This document shows, piece after piece, positions 26,723-34,513 of a stretch of DNA of 64,000 bases. The position numbers and the translations under genes are program-made. Under the pieces are notes generated by a model. That model was given only the letters and a program-made list of their open reading frames with translations. It was not told where the DNA came from and ran no database searches. Source of the stretch: Armatimonadota bacterium (GTDB taxonomy: Bacteria > Armatimonadota > HRBIN16); NCBI GenBank assembly GCA_026003175.1, contig BPGT01000003.1:204278-268277 (forward strand), in the 5' to 3' direction. Every line of letters begins with the position of its first letter. The stretch's first letter is position 1.

Positions 26723-26752
26723 AGTATACAGAGGACGTACTTACAGTGTCAA
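26723..26752 (-). promoter_or_regulatory. murA promoter
   Basis: On the minus strand TTGACA (26752-26747), 18 nt, TATACT (26728-26723), about 64 bp before the TTG start. The MITE begins 8 bp upstream of the -35 element. Confidence 0.75.
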
Positions 26753-26760
26753 GGTGCCTT

Positions 26761-26946
26761 GAGGGTGTTCGAAATTGCTGGTTGAATGGATAGATAACCT
26801 AACCCCCTTGCCCCCTTCCCTGCAAGGGAAGGGGGAACGCCCCTCTCCTCGTAGGAGAGAGGACGGGGGTGAGGTAAGGCAGGGATAGCAAGAACGCCTC
26901 TCTCCTTGCGCTACAACCAACTTCTCAACAATTCTCGAACACCCTC
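26761..26946. mobile_element. 186-bp MITE, copy 1
   Basis: Starts GAGGGTGTTCGAAATTG and ends CAATTCTCGAACACCCTC, giving terminal inverted repeats that share GAGGGTGTTCGA with the adjacent IS. It has no coding capacity; the centre is a GC-rich palindromic block (GGGAAGGGGGAACGCCCCTC). Copy 2, in opposite orientation at 57147-57332, has the same length and differs at two positions by eye. The flanking 9-mers (aggtgcctt / tcgagctct) do not match, so this copy's target duplication has been lost or split by the neighbouring IS. It fills most of the 339-bp space between murA and the transposase. Confidence 0.88.
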
Positions 26947-26955
26947 TCGAGCTCT

Positions 26956-27967
26956 GAGGGTGTTCAAAAAATCGGTTAGTATCGGGTATACCGATTCCAT
27001 GAAACGACGATACCTACCACAAAGCAGACTCACTACCCTGTCGGTGAAGGTCATCTTCACCATCGTCCAACGCTTCTGCCAAATCCATCCTCTGCCCCCA
27101 CGCCGCGGGCGACCCTACAAATACCCCGAAGCGCTCATCCTCACCCTCCTCTTGCTGGGAGTGCGCGAAAACGCCTCCTACCGACGCCTACTGTTCGCCC
27201 TCGCCCCAGAACTGCTGCCCGACCAACCCCTGCCTGCCTTAGGCACGCTCGCCTACCGCTTGCAGCATCTTGCAGACGAACGCCTGCACCAACTGCTCAC
27301 TTGGCTTGCCCAGCAGGGCATCGCGTCAGAGACACCGACCCGTGAAACGCCGTGTGTGTTTGTGGATGGCACGGGCGTGGGGTATGCCTCACCGTTTTTG
27401 GCGCAGTATTTGCGTGGGGCACAGGTACGTCAGCAGCGGTCGCATGTGAAGGTGGTGGCGTTGGGGTGTTGGCAGGGGGGTCGGGTGTGGGTGATGGGGT
27501 TATCGTGTGGGGGGGCATATGCGGATGAGGGGCGTCTGTTGTGGGAGTGGGTGGAGCGTCATGGGCTTGGTGGTTTGTCGTGTGGCACTTTATTAGTTGG
27601 GGACGGGTTGTATGGTTATCGGGCGCAGTTATTGGTTGCGTTGGAGCGTGCGGGTTGGTTGCCTGTGGCAGTGGTTCGGGATGGCGTGTGGCAGCAGGTG
27701 CGTGCGGATGCGCGGTTGCGTGCGCGTGCACGTGCGCAGACATATGGTTGGGCGTTGCGGGAGCGTTATCGGATAGAGCAGGTGTTTGGTAGTGTGAAGG
27801 GAGCTTATGGGAGTGTGTGGCGAGCGCGTTCGTGGGTGGTTGCACGGGTGTGGGTGTGGGGCATGTTTGTGTTGTGGAACATGGTGGGTGTGGTGCAGGT
27901 GGCTGGTAGCGGTTGTTTTGTGTGTTGGTGGTGGGTGTGGGGTCTATGCGATTTTTCGAACACCCTC
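26956..27967 (+). mobile_element. Complete insertion sequence, about 1.01 kb
   Basis: Left end GAGGGTGTTCAAAAAATCG and right end CGATTTTTCGAACACCCTC give 19-bp terminal inverted repeats with one mismatch. CTCT/AGAG directly outside extends the symmetry to 23 bp. It carries one DDE transposase. It is separated from MITE copy 1 by exactly 9 bp, the length of the target duplication seen around MITE copy 2. No matching 9-bp repeat flanks the IS itself. Confidence 0.88.
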
Positions 27968-27979
27968 AGAGGCTATTGA
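26999..27979 (+). CDS. DDE transposase, IS4/IS5-like
   Basis: A 326-residue transposase that presumably cuts and pastes this IS and the related MITEs. The N-terminal half is helical (DNA binding, with RRGRPYKYPEALIL). The acidic triad fits VFVDGTG (D), LLVGDGLYG (D) and YRIEQVFGSVKG (E), an IS4/IS5-superfamily arrangement; I do not assign a family. The ATG at 26999 lies inside the element, 43 bp from its left end. The frame has no stop inside the IS: it runs through the right inverted repeat (DFSNTL) and stops at a TGA at 27977-27979 in flanking DNA. Base use changes abruptly near 27330 from C-rich to G/T-rich on the coding strand. Confidence 0.85.
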   Translation: MKRRYLPQSRLTTLSVKVIFTIVQRFCQIHPLPPRRGRPYKYPEALILTLLLLGVRENASYRRLLFALAPELLPDQPLPALGTLAYRLQHLADERLHQLLTWLAQQGIASETPTRETPCVFVDGTGVGYASPFLAQYLRGAQVRQQRSHVKVVALGCWQGGRVWVMGLSCGGAYADEGRLLWEWVERHGLGGLSCGTLLVGDGLYGYRAQLLVALERAGWLPVAVVRDGVWQQVRADARLRARARAQTYGWALRERYRIEQVFGSVKGAYGSVWRARSWVVARVWVWGMFVLWNMVGVVQVAGSGCFVCWWWVWGLCDFSNTLRGY

Positions 27980-28004
27980 CAATCTGTAGAGAGGGCGATA
28001 AAAT
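27976..28004 (+). promoter_or_regulatory. Promoter upstream of dockerin-tailed gene
   Basis: TTGACA (27976-27981), 17 nt, TAAAAT (27999-28004). The -35 element overlaps the transposase stop codon and begins 9 bp after the right end of the IS. Confidence 0.75.
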
Positions 28005-28010
28005 GTTTAT

Positions 28011-28022
28011 GTAATCGATTAC
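28011..28022 (+). promoter_or_regulatory. Palindromic operator, LacI-family type
   Basis: GTAATCGATTAC is a perfect 12-bp palindrome with a central CG, the usual form of LacI/GalR-family operators. It lies 7 bp after the -10 hexamer, at the expected transcription start, where a bound repressor would block initiation. No LacI gene is in the window. Confidence 0.55.
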
Positions 28023-28079
28023 GCAGTATCCCATAGTAAAACACGTGACAAACCCATACTGAAGGAAGGAGAGTGCAAC

Positions 28080-29168
28080 ATGGTCTGTATCAAGGCTTTA
28101 CTATGCGCAACGGTCTCGCTGTTCTTGTTTACTTCTCTGCACGCCGCGCCTATCTACACGGAAGACTTCGAGGGAGCAACCCAGACAGTGGACTGGGACC
28201 TGAACACGGGAGATAGCCCCCTGGACCTCAATGTTCCTTTCCAGGCGACCCTGCCTGCCGACTGGATTTACGGCAACGACGGCTGGGGGCTCACCTCGGG
28301 TTGGGATGTCATCAGCCTGCAGCCGTATGCCTACCAGGGACGTTCCTTCCACTCGTGGGCTATTTACGACTCGCACAAGGCAGCGTCTCCCACGCTTTTC
28401 CTGAACCCCGGCAGATACCGACTATCCTTCTGGCTAAGGATGGGTGGTCTGCGGCCACTGGACAACAATCCAGGGCTTGCTACATGGGTAGAGTGGGGCA
28501 TCCTGAAGAAAGAGAACGGCTTAAACGACAATCAGCCCGGCGCGCCCGGCTGGAGCAAGTCACCCATTCCGCAGGGTAATTTCATGGACTGGACACACTT
28601 TAGCGTCACCTTCGATATCACCACAGCAGGCGAATATCGTGTCGGGTTCAAGATTGGCTCTATCACTCCCTACGGTGTGTATGCTAATGTGGACAACCTT
28701 GTCCTGGAAAGCGCGGCGGCGCTCAGCGGCACGGTTACCCTCGGGGACTATGAGGGCGACTACACCCGGCAAAATATCACCGTCCGCGTGCTGAACCCTG
28801 CCGACCACAGCGATGTAAAAGCGGAGGTGTCCACACCTTTGGCATCCGATGGAGCGTATGAGGTTGCTGATTTGGGCGTGGCAGCGGGCACATACGACAT
28901 TGCGCTAAAAGCCTCCCACTGGTTGACCACGATTGTGCCGGGTGTGACTCTACCCGGCGGTACCGCAAGTGCTACCCTACGCAACGGCGACATCGACGGC
29001 GACGATGAGGTGACCCTGTTTGACTTCGGTGCACTGGTCGCCGCATTTGGTTCAGTGCCCGGCGACAGCAACTGGAACCCTGACGCCGACCTGGACGGGG
29101 ACCTGGAGGTTACCTTGTTCGATTTCGGCGTACTGGTACGCAACTTCGGAGAGATAGGCGAGGAGTAA
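28080..29168 (+). CDS. Exported jelly-roll protein with dockerin-like tail
   Basis: A 362-residue exported protein. Signal peptide about residues 1-23 (LHA-AP). Residues about 25-215 form a beta-sandwich resembling a carbohydrate-binding module (EDFEGATQTVDW ... NVDNLVLESA). Residues about 218-300 are the same small beta-domain (SGTVTLGDYEGD ... YDIALKASHWL) found before the tail of the WD40 and FN3 proteins, followed by two F-hand calcium loops (DIDGDDEVTLFD, DLDGDLEVTLFD). GGAAGGAGAG precedes the ATG. Transcription probably responds to the operator at 28011. Ligand unknown; a surface-bound sugar-binding protein is plausible. Confidence 0.7.
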   Translation: MVCIKALLCATVSLFLFTSLHAAPIYTEDFEGATQTVDWDLNTGDSPLDLNVPFQATLPADWIYGNDGWGLTSGWDVISLQPYAYQGRSFHSWAIYDSHKAASPTLFLNPGRYRLSFWLRMGGLRPLDNNPGLATWVEWGILKKENGLNDNQPGAPGWSKSPIPQGNFMDWTHFSVTFDITTAGEYRVGFKIGSITPYGVYANVDNLVLESAAALSGTVTLGDYEGDYTRQNITVRVLNPADHSDVKAEVSTPLASDGAYEVADLGVAAGTYDIALKASHWLTTIVPGVTLPGGTASATLRNGDIDGDDEVTLFDFGALVAAFGSVPGDSNWNPDADLDGDLEVTLFDFGVLVRNFGEIGEE

Positions 29169-29235
29169 CACAATATCAAGGCACCGATCCGAACAATCGG
29201 TTGCATATACTCTCACGAAAGGAGGAAAACGCATC

Positions 29236-29889
29236 ATGAAACGACTCGGTCTGTTGCTGGTGATGTTGGGAGCCATCGCCCTGCCTGCCTTCGCGCAGAA
29301 TCTGGTGCTCAACGGCGACTTCGAGGGCGGGTTCTCCAGCGTGGGCGGTGAGACCATCGCCAACCAGTGGTCGTGGTGGGACGCCGGTACGGTGAACCCC
29401 GTTTTCCCCGGTAGCACCCACTTCTGGCAGGTTGGTGGTGTGCCCGGCAGTGCACAGCGCATTATCGGCGGTCAAATCGCCGGACAATCGTTCCGGGGAG
29501 GTATCTATCAGGTAGTCAGCGGCGCGATTCCCGGTCTGCCGCATATCTTCTCTTTTGACTACCTGGTAGCAGGCACTACCGATCCCGGCGCCGGGCAGGA
29601 GCGTCGTATTGGCTACGACCTGACCGGCGGAACTAACCCGGACAGCGGGGACATCGTGTGGGTGGTGGTGGAAGATGCTACGGGCGAAAAGCCCTGGCAG
29701 CACTTCGAGACCACCATCGTGCCCACCGGTACCAGCGTGACCATCTGGACACGCGTGGGCATCGTCTGGCCCGTTGCCACAACTTTCATGGATATCGACA
29801 ATGTGAGCCTCGTACCTGTGCCGGAGCCTTCCAGCTTAGCGGCAATGGGTATTGGGCTGGTGTGGTTGTGGCGACGGCGTAAGAGCTGA
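29236..29889 (+). CDS. PEP-CTERM protein
   Basis: A 217-residue exported protein with a signal peptide (cleavage near AFAQ), a beta-sandwich (NLVLNGDFEGGFSS start typical of CBM-like sandwiches; MDIDNVSLVPV end) and a C-terminal sorting signal: VPEPSS, a hydrophobic helix, then WRRRKS. PEP-CTERM proteins are processed by an exosortase and released to or kept in the extracellular matrix. No exosortase is in the window. AAAGGAGG lies upstream of the ATG. It shares the neighbourhood with other secreted sandwich proteins and a pseudopilin. Confidence 0.85.
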   Translation: MKRLGLLLVMLGAIALPAFAQNLVLNGDFEGGFSSVGGETIANQWSWWDAGTVNPVFPGSTHFWQVGGVPGSAQRIIGGQIAGQSFRGGIYQVVSGAIPGLPHIFSFDYLVAGTTDPGAGQERRIGYDLTGGTNPDSGDIVWVVVEDATGEKPWQHFETTIVPTGTSVTIWTRVGIVWPVATTFMDIDNVSLVPVPEPSSLAAMGIGLVWLWRRRKS

Positions 29890-29902
29890 ACAACGAACAG
29901 CG

Positions 29903-29925
29903 GGGGCGCGGTTCATCCGCGCCCC
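29903..29925 (+). terminator. GC-rich hairpin after PEP-CTERM gene
   Basis: A perfect 9-bp stem GGGGCGCGG / CCGCGCCCC around loop TTCAT, 14 bp after the stop codon. No U tract follows, so it is an attenuator or mRNA-end stabiliser rather than a classic terminator; the pseudopilin gene starts 26 bp later. Confidence 0.5.
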
Positions 29926-29951
29926 AGTCCAGCAGAGGGAGGTAACAGAGG

Positions 29952-30731
29952 ATGAGCCGCAAAAACGCCTTTACACTTATCGAATTGCTCGTGGTAATAG
30001 CCATCATCGCCATTCTTGCCGCGATACTTTTCCCCGTATTCGCCCGTGCGCGGGAAAGCGCGCGCATGGCACTATGCCTGACACATGTGCGCGAACTGGG
30101 CACGGCTTTGCGTATGTACACACAGGACTACGATGAAACCTTCCCGAAAGCGGGTTCCTGGATTGCTGCCATCACCGACCCGCCGATTTGCGAGCGGGAT
30201 TATGACCCCGTCAGCCGGCGCATCACCTGCCGTCAACGCATGGTAGACGCGCTGGAGCCATACGTGAAAAACATCCAGCTGCATCGTTGCCCCAGCGATA
30301 CGGGCTTGTCGTACGGGGGATTCTGGTTGTTTGTGCCACCGTGGACGGAACGACCGCTGTGGGACCCGGAGGTGCTGGGACCGCGTGGGGGACCGTTGAG
30401 CAGTTATCAGTACAGCGCGTGGTCGCTCACCTGCTCGCTGGGACTGCTTGCCACACCGCAGCGACCGGAGCGTGGCTACTTTGGACCCTATACAGGGCTG
30501 CCCGACGCGAAAGTTGCTGTGCCATCCCAGTGGCTGGCTATCGGCGAGATATGGTTCTGGCATCAGAAAGACCCCAGCACCGGCATCGCCCGCAAGAACT
30601 ACGCCTTCGCCGATGGTCACGCCAGGCGACTCAATCAGGATACGATCGGAGATCTGGACGGCAAGCTGCTTTCGGAGGGATACGTGCGACTGGTGAACAC
30701 GCAATGGGGGGCTTTTCAGCCCTGTCAGTGA
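29952..30731 (+). CDS. Type IV pseudopilin-like protein
   Basis: A 259-residue protein with the prepilin peptidase site and hydrophobic helix [18 protein letters not shown] (cleavage before the F), then FPVFARARESAR. This resembles the prepilin-type family widespread in Armatimonadota and Planctomycetes. The C-terminal globular part has two Cys (ICERDYD, HRCPSDTG) and the typical YAFADGHARRL end block. GGGAGG precedes the ATG. These proteins are exported through a type II secretion/T4P-like pathway; individual roles are unknown. It differs from the pseudopilins at 52-56 kb, which lack the FADGH block. Confidence 0.85.
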   Translation: MSRKNAFTLIELLVVIAIIAILAAILFPVFARARESARMALCLTHVRELGTALRMYTQDYDETFPKAGSWIAAITDPPICERDYDPVSRRITCRQRMVDALEPYVKNIQLHRCPSDTGLSYGGFWLFVPPWTERPLWDPEVLGPRGGPLSSYQYSAWSLTCSLGLLATPQRPERGYFGPYTGLPDAKVAVPSQWLAIGEIWFWHQKDPSTGIARKNYAFADGHARRLNQDTIGDLDGKLLSEGYVRLVNTQWGAFQPCQ

Positions 30732-30830
30732 GTCTACGTGCCAAGCAAAGGGAGCAACCTCCACTCAACGTACGGGATTGCTTCTCCGGCGCTTGCAACG
30801 ACGCGATGCCTGTTCAAAAGGATGGGTAAT

Positions 30831-33221
30831 ATGCTGCGGTATGGTGCGCTATATGCTGTTTTTCTTCTACTGCTGGTTCATGCTTCTGCCTTTGCAGATG
30901 GCTGGATAAGCGGTAAGGTGACCGATATGCTGGGGCGAGGGGTGTACGAAATCGCCGTATGGGCAAGCTCCAGCCAGACCGGCTACACCTATTCCGCAAG
31001 CACCGCTACCGACGGCACGTACATGATTACCCTGCCCGCAGGAACGTATACTGTTGGCTTGCGCGACCCGTTTCACTTTCGTGTCCAGATGCGCCACGGT
31101 GTGGTGGTGCGCGACAGCAGGACGACACCGCTGAACTTTACCCTGTACAACACCGTGTGGACGGATGACCCCACCTGGTTTGTGGACTGGCATCGGGTGT
31201 ACGCCCAGAGCTTTATCGCCGACGGCACGTCGGTGGTAAAGGTGACGGCGCGGGTGGCCTCAGAAGCGACCACCATCAACGTCTCTATCCACGAGGACGG
31301 ACCCGACGGGCTTCAGGTTGGACCGACGCGCACCCTGTATGCCGGACAAAGCGGAAGAGGAACTGCTGCCTGGCACGCGGGCGAAGTGCCGGTGGTTCCC
31401 GGCAGGCGGTACACGGTGGTGCTGCGCCGATCGGACAACGCCCTGTGGTCTACTTACATGAGTCGCCCTCTCTACTTCGGCACGGATGCCTATCCTGATG
31501 GTTATGCTACTGTGGATAGCGTGCCGATGCCGGATCTGGACCTGGGAATCACCATCAGTTGTGATAACGATGGACACTCCACCTTCTATCACGTGCGCCA
31601 CAATAACGGCGGGCAGTGGGTGAGCGAAGCAGTGCAGAGCTTCGTCGCACGAGGAAGCAGCCTGACGTCCGTCAGCTTCACCCCGGGTGGTGTGAACAAC
31701 GTCTGGTTTATAGTGAGCGTACACACCGCTCCCTCTGGTGGTCAAACTGTCGGCGCGGTACGCACCGTACGAGGCTGGGCGGATAACCCCATGATGGTGT
31801 GCTGGTCGCCCGGTGAGGTGCCGCTGACACCCGGGCAGACCTACTACCTGCGCATTCGGCGTACCACAGGAGAGGGGTTCTATATCTATCTCGCCAGTAA
31901 TGCCTATCCCGATGGTATGGTGTATCTGAACGGAACCGCCCAGCCCGGGCTGGACCTGGGAAGTTGTGTCATGACCACAGAAGAGTACCCGGGCGCGGTG
32001 AAGCCCAGGCTGCAGGTGTATAGCTTGATGACCACCAGTGTTACCTCGCGCGCGGCATCGTTGTACTGGCGCACCAGCGCGCCCGCCGATTCGGTGGTGG
32101 AGTACAGCACAGACACGCCATACAATCAAGCGGTAAGCAACCCATCCCTGACAAACATCCACGAGGTAAGCCTCAGCGGTTTAGAGCCACATACTCTCTA
32201 TCACTTTCGGGTGCGCTCACGGGCAGACGGCTACATCGATGGGGTGAGCGGGGATAACACCCTGCTCACCCTGCCGGAGACGCCCAACCTGTTGGCGAAC
32301 GGCGGTTTTGAAACGGGCACGCCGGCGGGGTGGACGTATTTCGGCGCGTCCGACGGCGTATACGAGGGTCCCTGGTTCAAAGACCTGCGGGCGGTGGAAG
32401 GACGCTTTTTCATCGGCTGGGCGACCAACGGCGGCACGCGCAACGGCGGCGTGTGGCAGCGCGTGGTGGCGATGCCCGGCAGGGAGTACTGTTTCAGCGC
32501 ATGGGCGTGGACGTGGTGCTCGAACATTCCCATGTACAACCTGTCGGTGCGTATCGGTATAGACCCGTTCGGCGGGACCAACCCCAATGCGCCCGGTGTG
32601 GTGTGGACGCCGTGGAGCGTGCATTTTGATCGCTGGCATCCGCTGTGGGTTCGAGTGACAGCGCAATCCGACTATGTCACGGTTTTTCTGCAAGGACACG
32701 CCGATTCGCCCGCCGAGTGGAACATCTACGCCTTCGATAACGCGGTGCTCACCGAGCGGGCGCAACGGTTCAACGTGAGCGGCAAGGTAACGCTCGGCGA
32801 TTTTGTCGCTTCGCCCGAGGGGGTCCCTGTGGAGATGCAGCTACGCGCTTCAGGCAGTGCCGAACCTTTGCGCACGGAGATACTGACGCTGGATGCGGTG
32901 GGCAACTACATCCTGACCGATGTGGAGCCCGGGCAGTACGACATCGCCTTCAAGGCAAGCCACTGGCTGAGGGCTGTGGTGAGGGGGGTACGGGTTACCA
33001 GCGCAGACGTGCAGGATGTGGATGTTCTGCTGCTCAACGGCGACATCGATGGAGACAACGAGGTAACCCTGTTTGACTTCGGTGCACTGGTCGCCTCATT
33101 TAGTTCAGTGCCCGGTGACAGCAACTGGAACCCTGACGCTGACCTGGACGGGGATGAAGAGGTCACGTTGTTTGACTTTGGTGTGCTAGTGCGCCACTTT
33201 GGGAAAGTAGGAGAAGAGTAA
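30831..33221 (+). CDS. Exported FN3/beta-sandwich protein with dockerin-like tail
   Basis: About 796 residues. Signal peptide (core about residues 5-18), then a carboxypeptidase-regulatory-like domain (WISGKVTDMLGRGVYEIAV, about 22-95), two beta-sandwich repeats that align with each other (YAQSFIADGTSVVKV versus VQSFVARGSSLTSV), a fibronectin type III domain (about 390-480), a CBM-like sandwich (NLLANGGFETGTPAGW, about 485-640), the small domain VSGKVTLGDFVAS and two F-hand loops. AAGGA lies 8 nt before the ATG at 30831; ATG 30822 is an alternative. It is a modular cell-surface or secreted binding protein with no catalytic domain seen. Confidence 0.7.
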   Translation: MLRYGALYAVFLLLLVHASAFADGWISGKVTDMLGRGVYEIAVWASSSQTGYTYSASTATDGTYMITLPAGTYTVGLRDPFHFRVQMRHGVVVRDSRTTPLNFTLYNTVWTDDPTWFVDWHRVYAQSFIADGTSVVKVTARVASEATTINVSIHEDGPDGLQVGPTRTLYAGQSGRGTAAWHAGEVPVVPGRRYTVVLRRSDNALWSTYMSRPLYFGTDAYPDGYATVDSVPMPDLDLGITISCDNDGHSTFYHVRHNNGGQWVSEAVQSFVARGSSLTSVSFTPGGVNNVWFIVSVHTAPSGGQTVGAVRTVRGWADNPMMVCWSPGEVPLTPGQTYYLRIRRTTGEGFYIYLASNAYPDGMVYLNGTAQPGLDLGSCVMTTEEYPGAVKPRLQVYSLMTTSVTSRAASLYWRTSAPADSVVEYSTDTPYNQAVSNPSLTNIHEVSLSGLEPHTLYHFRVRSRADGYIDGVSGDNTLLTLPETPNLLANGGFETGTPAGWTYFGASDGVYEGPWFKDLRAVEGRFFIGWATNGGTRNGGVWQRVVAMPGREYCFSAWAWTWCSNIPMYNLSVRIGIDPFGGTNPNAPGVVWTPWSVHFDRWHPLWVRVTAQSDYVTVFLQGHADSPAEWNIYAFDNAVLTERAQRFNVSGKVTLGDFVASPEGVPVEMQLRASGSAEPLRTEILTLDAVGNYILTDVEPGQYDIAFKASHWLRAVVRGVRVTSADVQDVDVLLLNGDIDGDNEVTLFDFGALVASFSSVPGDSNWNPDADLDGDEEVTLFDFGVLVRHFGKVGEE

Positions 33222-33325
33222 GCATCCCGCTGCACTATGCAGGAAACAAAAGCTTCATGGCGAATGCTCCTCAAAAGCTGGTAATCCCTCGGGCGTTTTG
33301 AGGTTCATTCAGGAGGAAACAACCG

Positions 33326-34513
33326 ATGCGAGCAGGGGGTGTACTGATGTTGTTCTTGCTACTGGTTCTGCCTAAGCCGTTTTACGAATCGCAACTGCTT
33401 TTCCCACCGGAACGATGGCACAACCACGGCTCCTGCATCGTGGAGCTGCCCAACGGCGATTTGCTGGTGTGCTGGTATAACGGCTCGGGCGAGCGCACCG
33501 CCGACGATGTGAAGGTAGAGGGGATGCGCAAGCGCAAGGGCGCGAAGACATGGAGCGGTCGCTTCCTGATGGCGGATACCATCGGCTTCCCGGACTGCAA
33601 CCCGTGTATGTTTGTGGACCCGCAAGGCAGGCTATGGCTGATGTGGGTGGCGATTATCGCTAATCTATGGGAGACCGCTCTGCTGCGTTACCAGATTTCG
33701 GACAACCCTCGCGGCACGGGCGCGCCCCGCTGGACGCATAGCGACATCCTGATACTCAAGCTGGGCGATGAGTTTGCAGAGATCGTGGCGAAACAGTGCG
33801 ACGAGGACGAAAAGCGCATTGACCAGATACTGCCGCCGGAACGCAAAGCAGAGGGGCTGGCTTATCTCGCCGAGCGACGCAAGAATGCAGCAGACAAGTA
33901 CTTCCGGCGAATGGGTTGGATGACGCGCGTGCATCCTTTTGTGCTGGACGGCAAGCGTATCATCGTGCCGCTCTACTCCGATGGCTTCGACTTTTCCATC
34001 ATGGCAATCAGCGACGACGGAGGCAAGACATGGCAGGCGAGCCGTCCGCTGGTGAGTTTCGGAGGGGTGCAGCCCAGCCTGGTACAGAAGCGCGACGGCA
34101 CGCTGGTCGCCTATATGCGCGATAACGGACCACCTCCCCAGCGCGTGATGAAAAGCGAGTCGCGCGACGGAGGCATGACCTGGTCGCCGGTGGTGGACGA
34201 TGACATCCCCAACCCCGGCTCCGGTCTGGAAGTGATTCGCCTGCAGAACGGGCACTGGGCAATGGTGTGCAACGACACCGAGCAGGGTAGACACCGCCTC
34301 GCCGTGCTTCTCTCCGACGACGAGGGCAACAGCTGGAAGTGGAAAAGGTATCTGGAGAACGACCCGCCCGGAGCAGGCTCCTACTCATATCCCTCCATCA
34401 TTCAGGCGAAGGATGGCACCCTGCACGTCACCTACAGCTGGAGCCAGCCGGGCAAGGGTTCGTGTATCAAATACGCCCACTTCAATGAGCAGTGGGTGCT
34501 TCAGGGGGATTAG
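33326..34513 (+). CDS. Sialidase-like BNR-repeat beta-propeller
   Basis: A 395-residue six-bladed propeller of the sialidase superfamily. Asp-boxes are visible as SDDGGKTW, SRDGGMTW and SDDEGNSW. A helical insertion (about residues 140-195, many Lys/Glu) interrupts the first half. The N-terminus is hydrophobic (residues 6-16) and may be a signal peptide or anchor without a clear cleavage site. Such proteins include true neuraminidases and many lyases or hydrolases of other acidic sugars, so sialic acid is not assured. AGGAGG precedes the ATG. The next gene starts directly after the stop codon, so it is the first gene of the operon 33326-38366. Confidence 0.7.
   Translation: MRAGGVLMLFLLLVLPKPFYESQLLFPPERWHNHGSCIVELPNGDLLVCWYNGSGERTADDVKVEGMRKRKGAKTWSGRFLMADTIGFPDCNPCMFVDPQGRLWLMWVAIIANLWETALLRYQISDNPRGTGAPRWTHSDILILKLGDEFAEIVAKQCDEDEKRIDQILPPERKAEGLAYLAERRKNAADKYFRRMGWMTRVHPFVLDGKRIIVPLYSDGFDFSIMAISDDGGKTWQASRPLVSFGGVQPSLVQKRDGTLVAYMRDNGPPPQRVMKSESRDGGMTWSPVVDDDIPNPGSGLEVIRLQNGHWAMVCNDTEQGRHRLAVLLSDDEGNSWKWKRYLENDPPGAGSYSYPSIIQAKDGTLHVTYSWSQPGKGSCIKYAHFNEQWVLQGD

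Noticed and set aside
27297..27845. Pro/Thr/His-rich open frame opposite the transposase
   Set aside because: A by-product of the G/T-rich strand bias of the transposase gene.
31260..32162. 300-codon minus-strand frame
   Set aside because: Antisense to the FN3/dockerin-tailed protein; no start site or recognisable domain.
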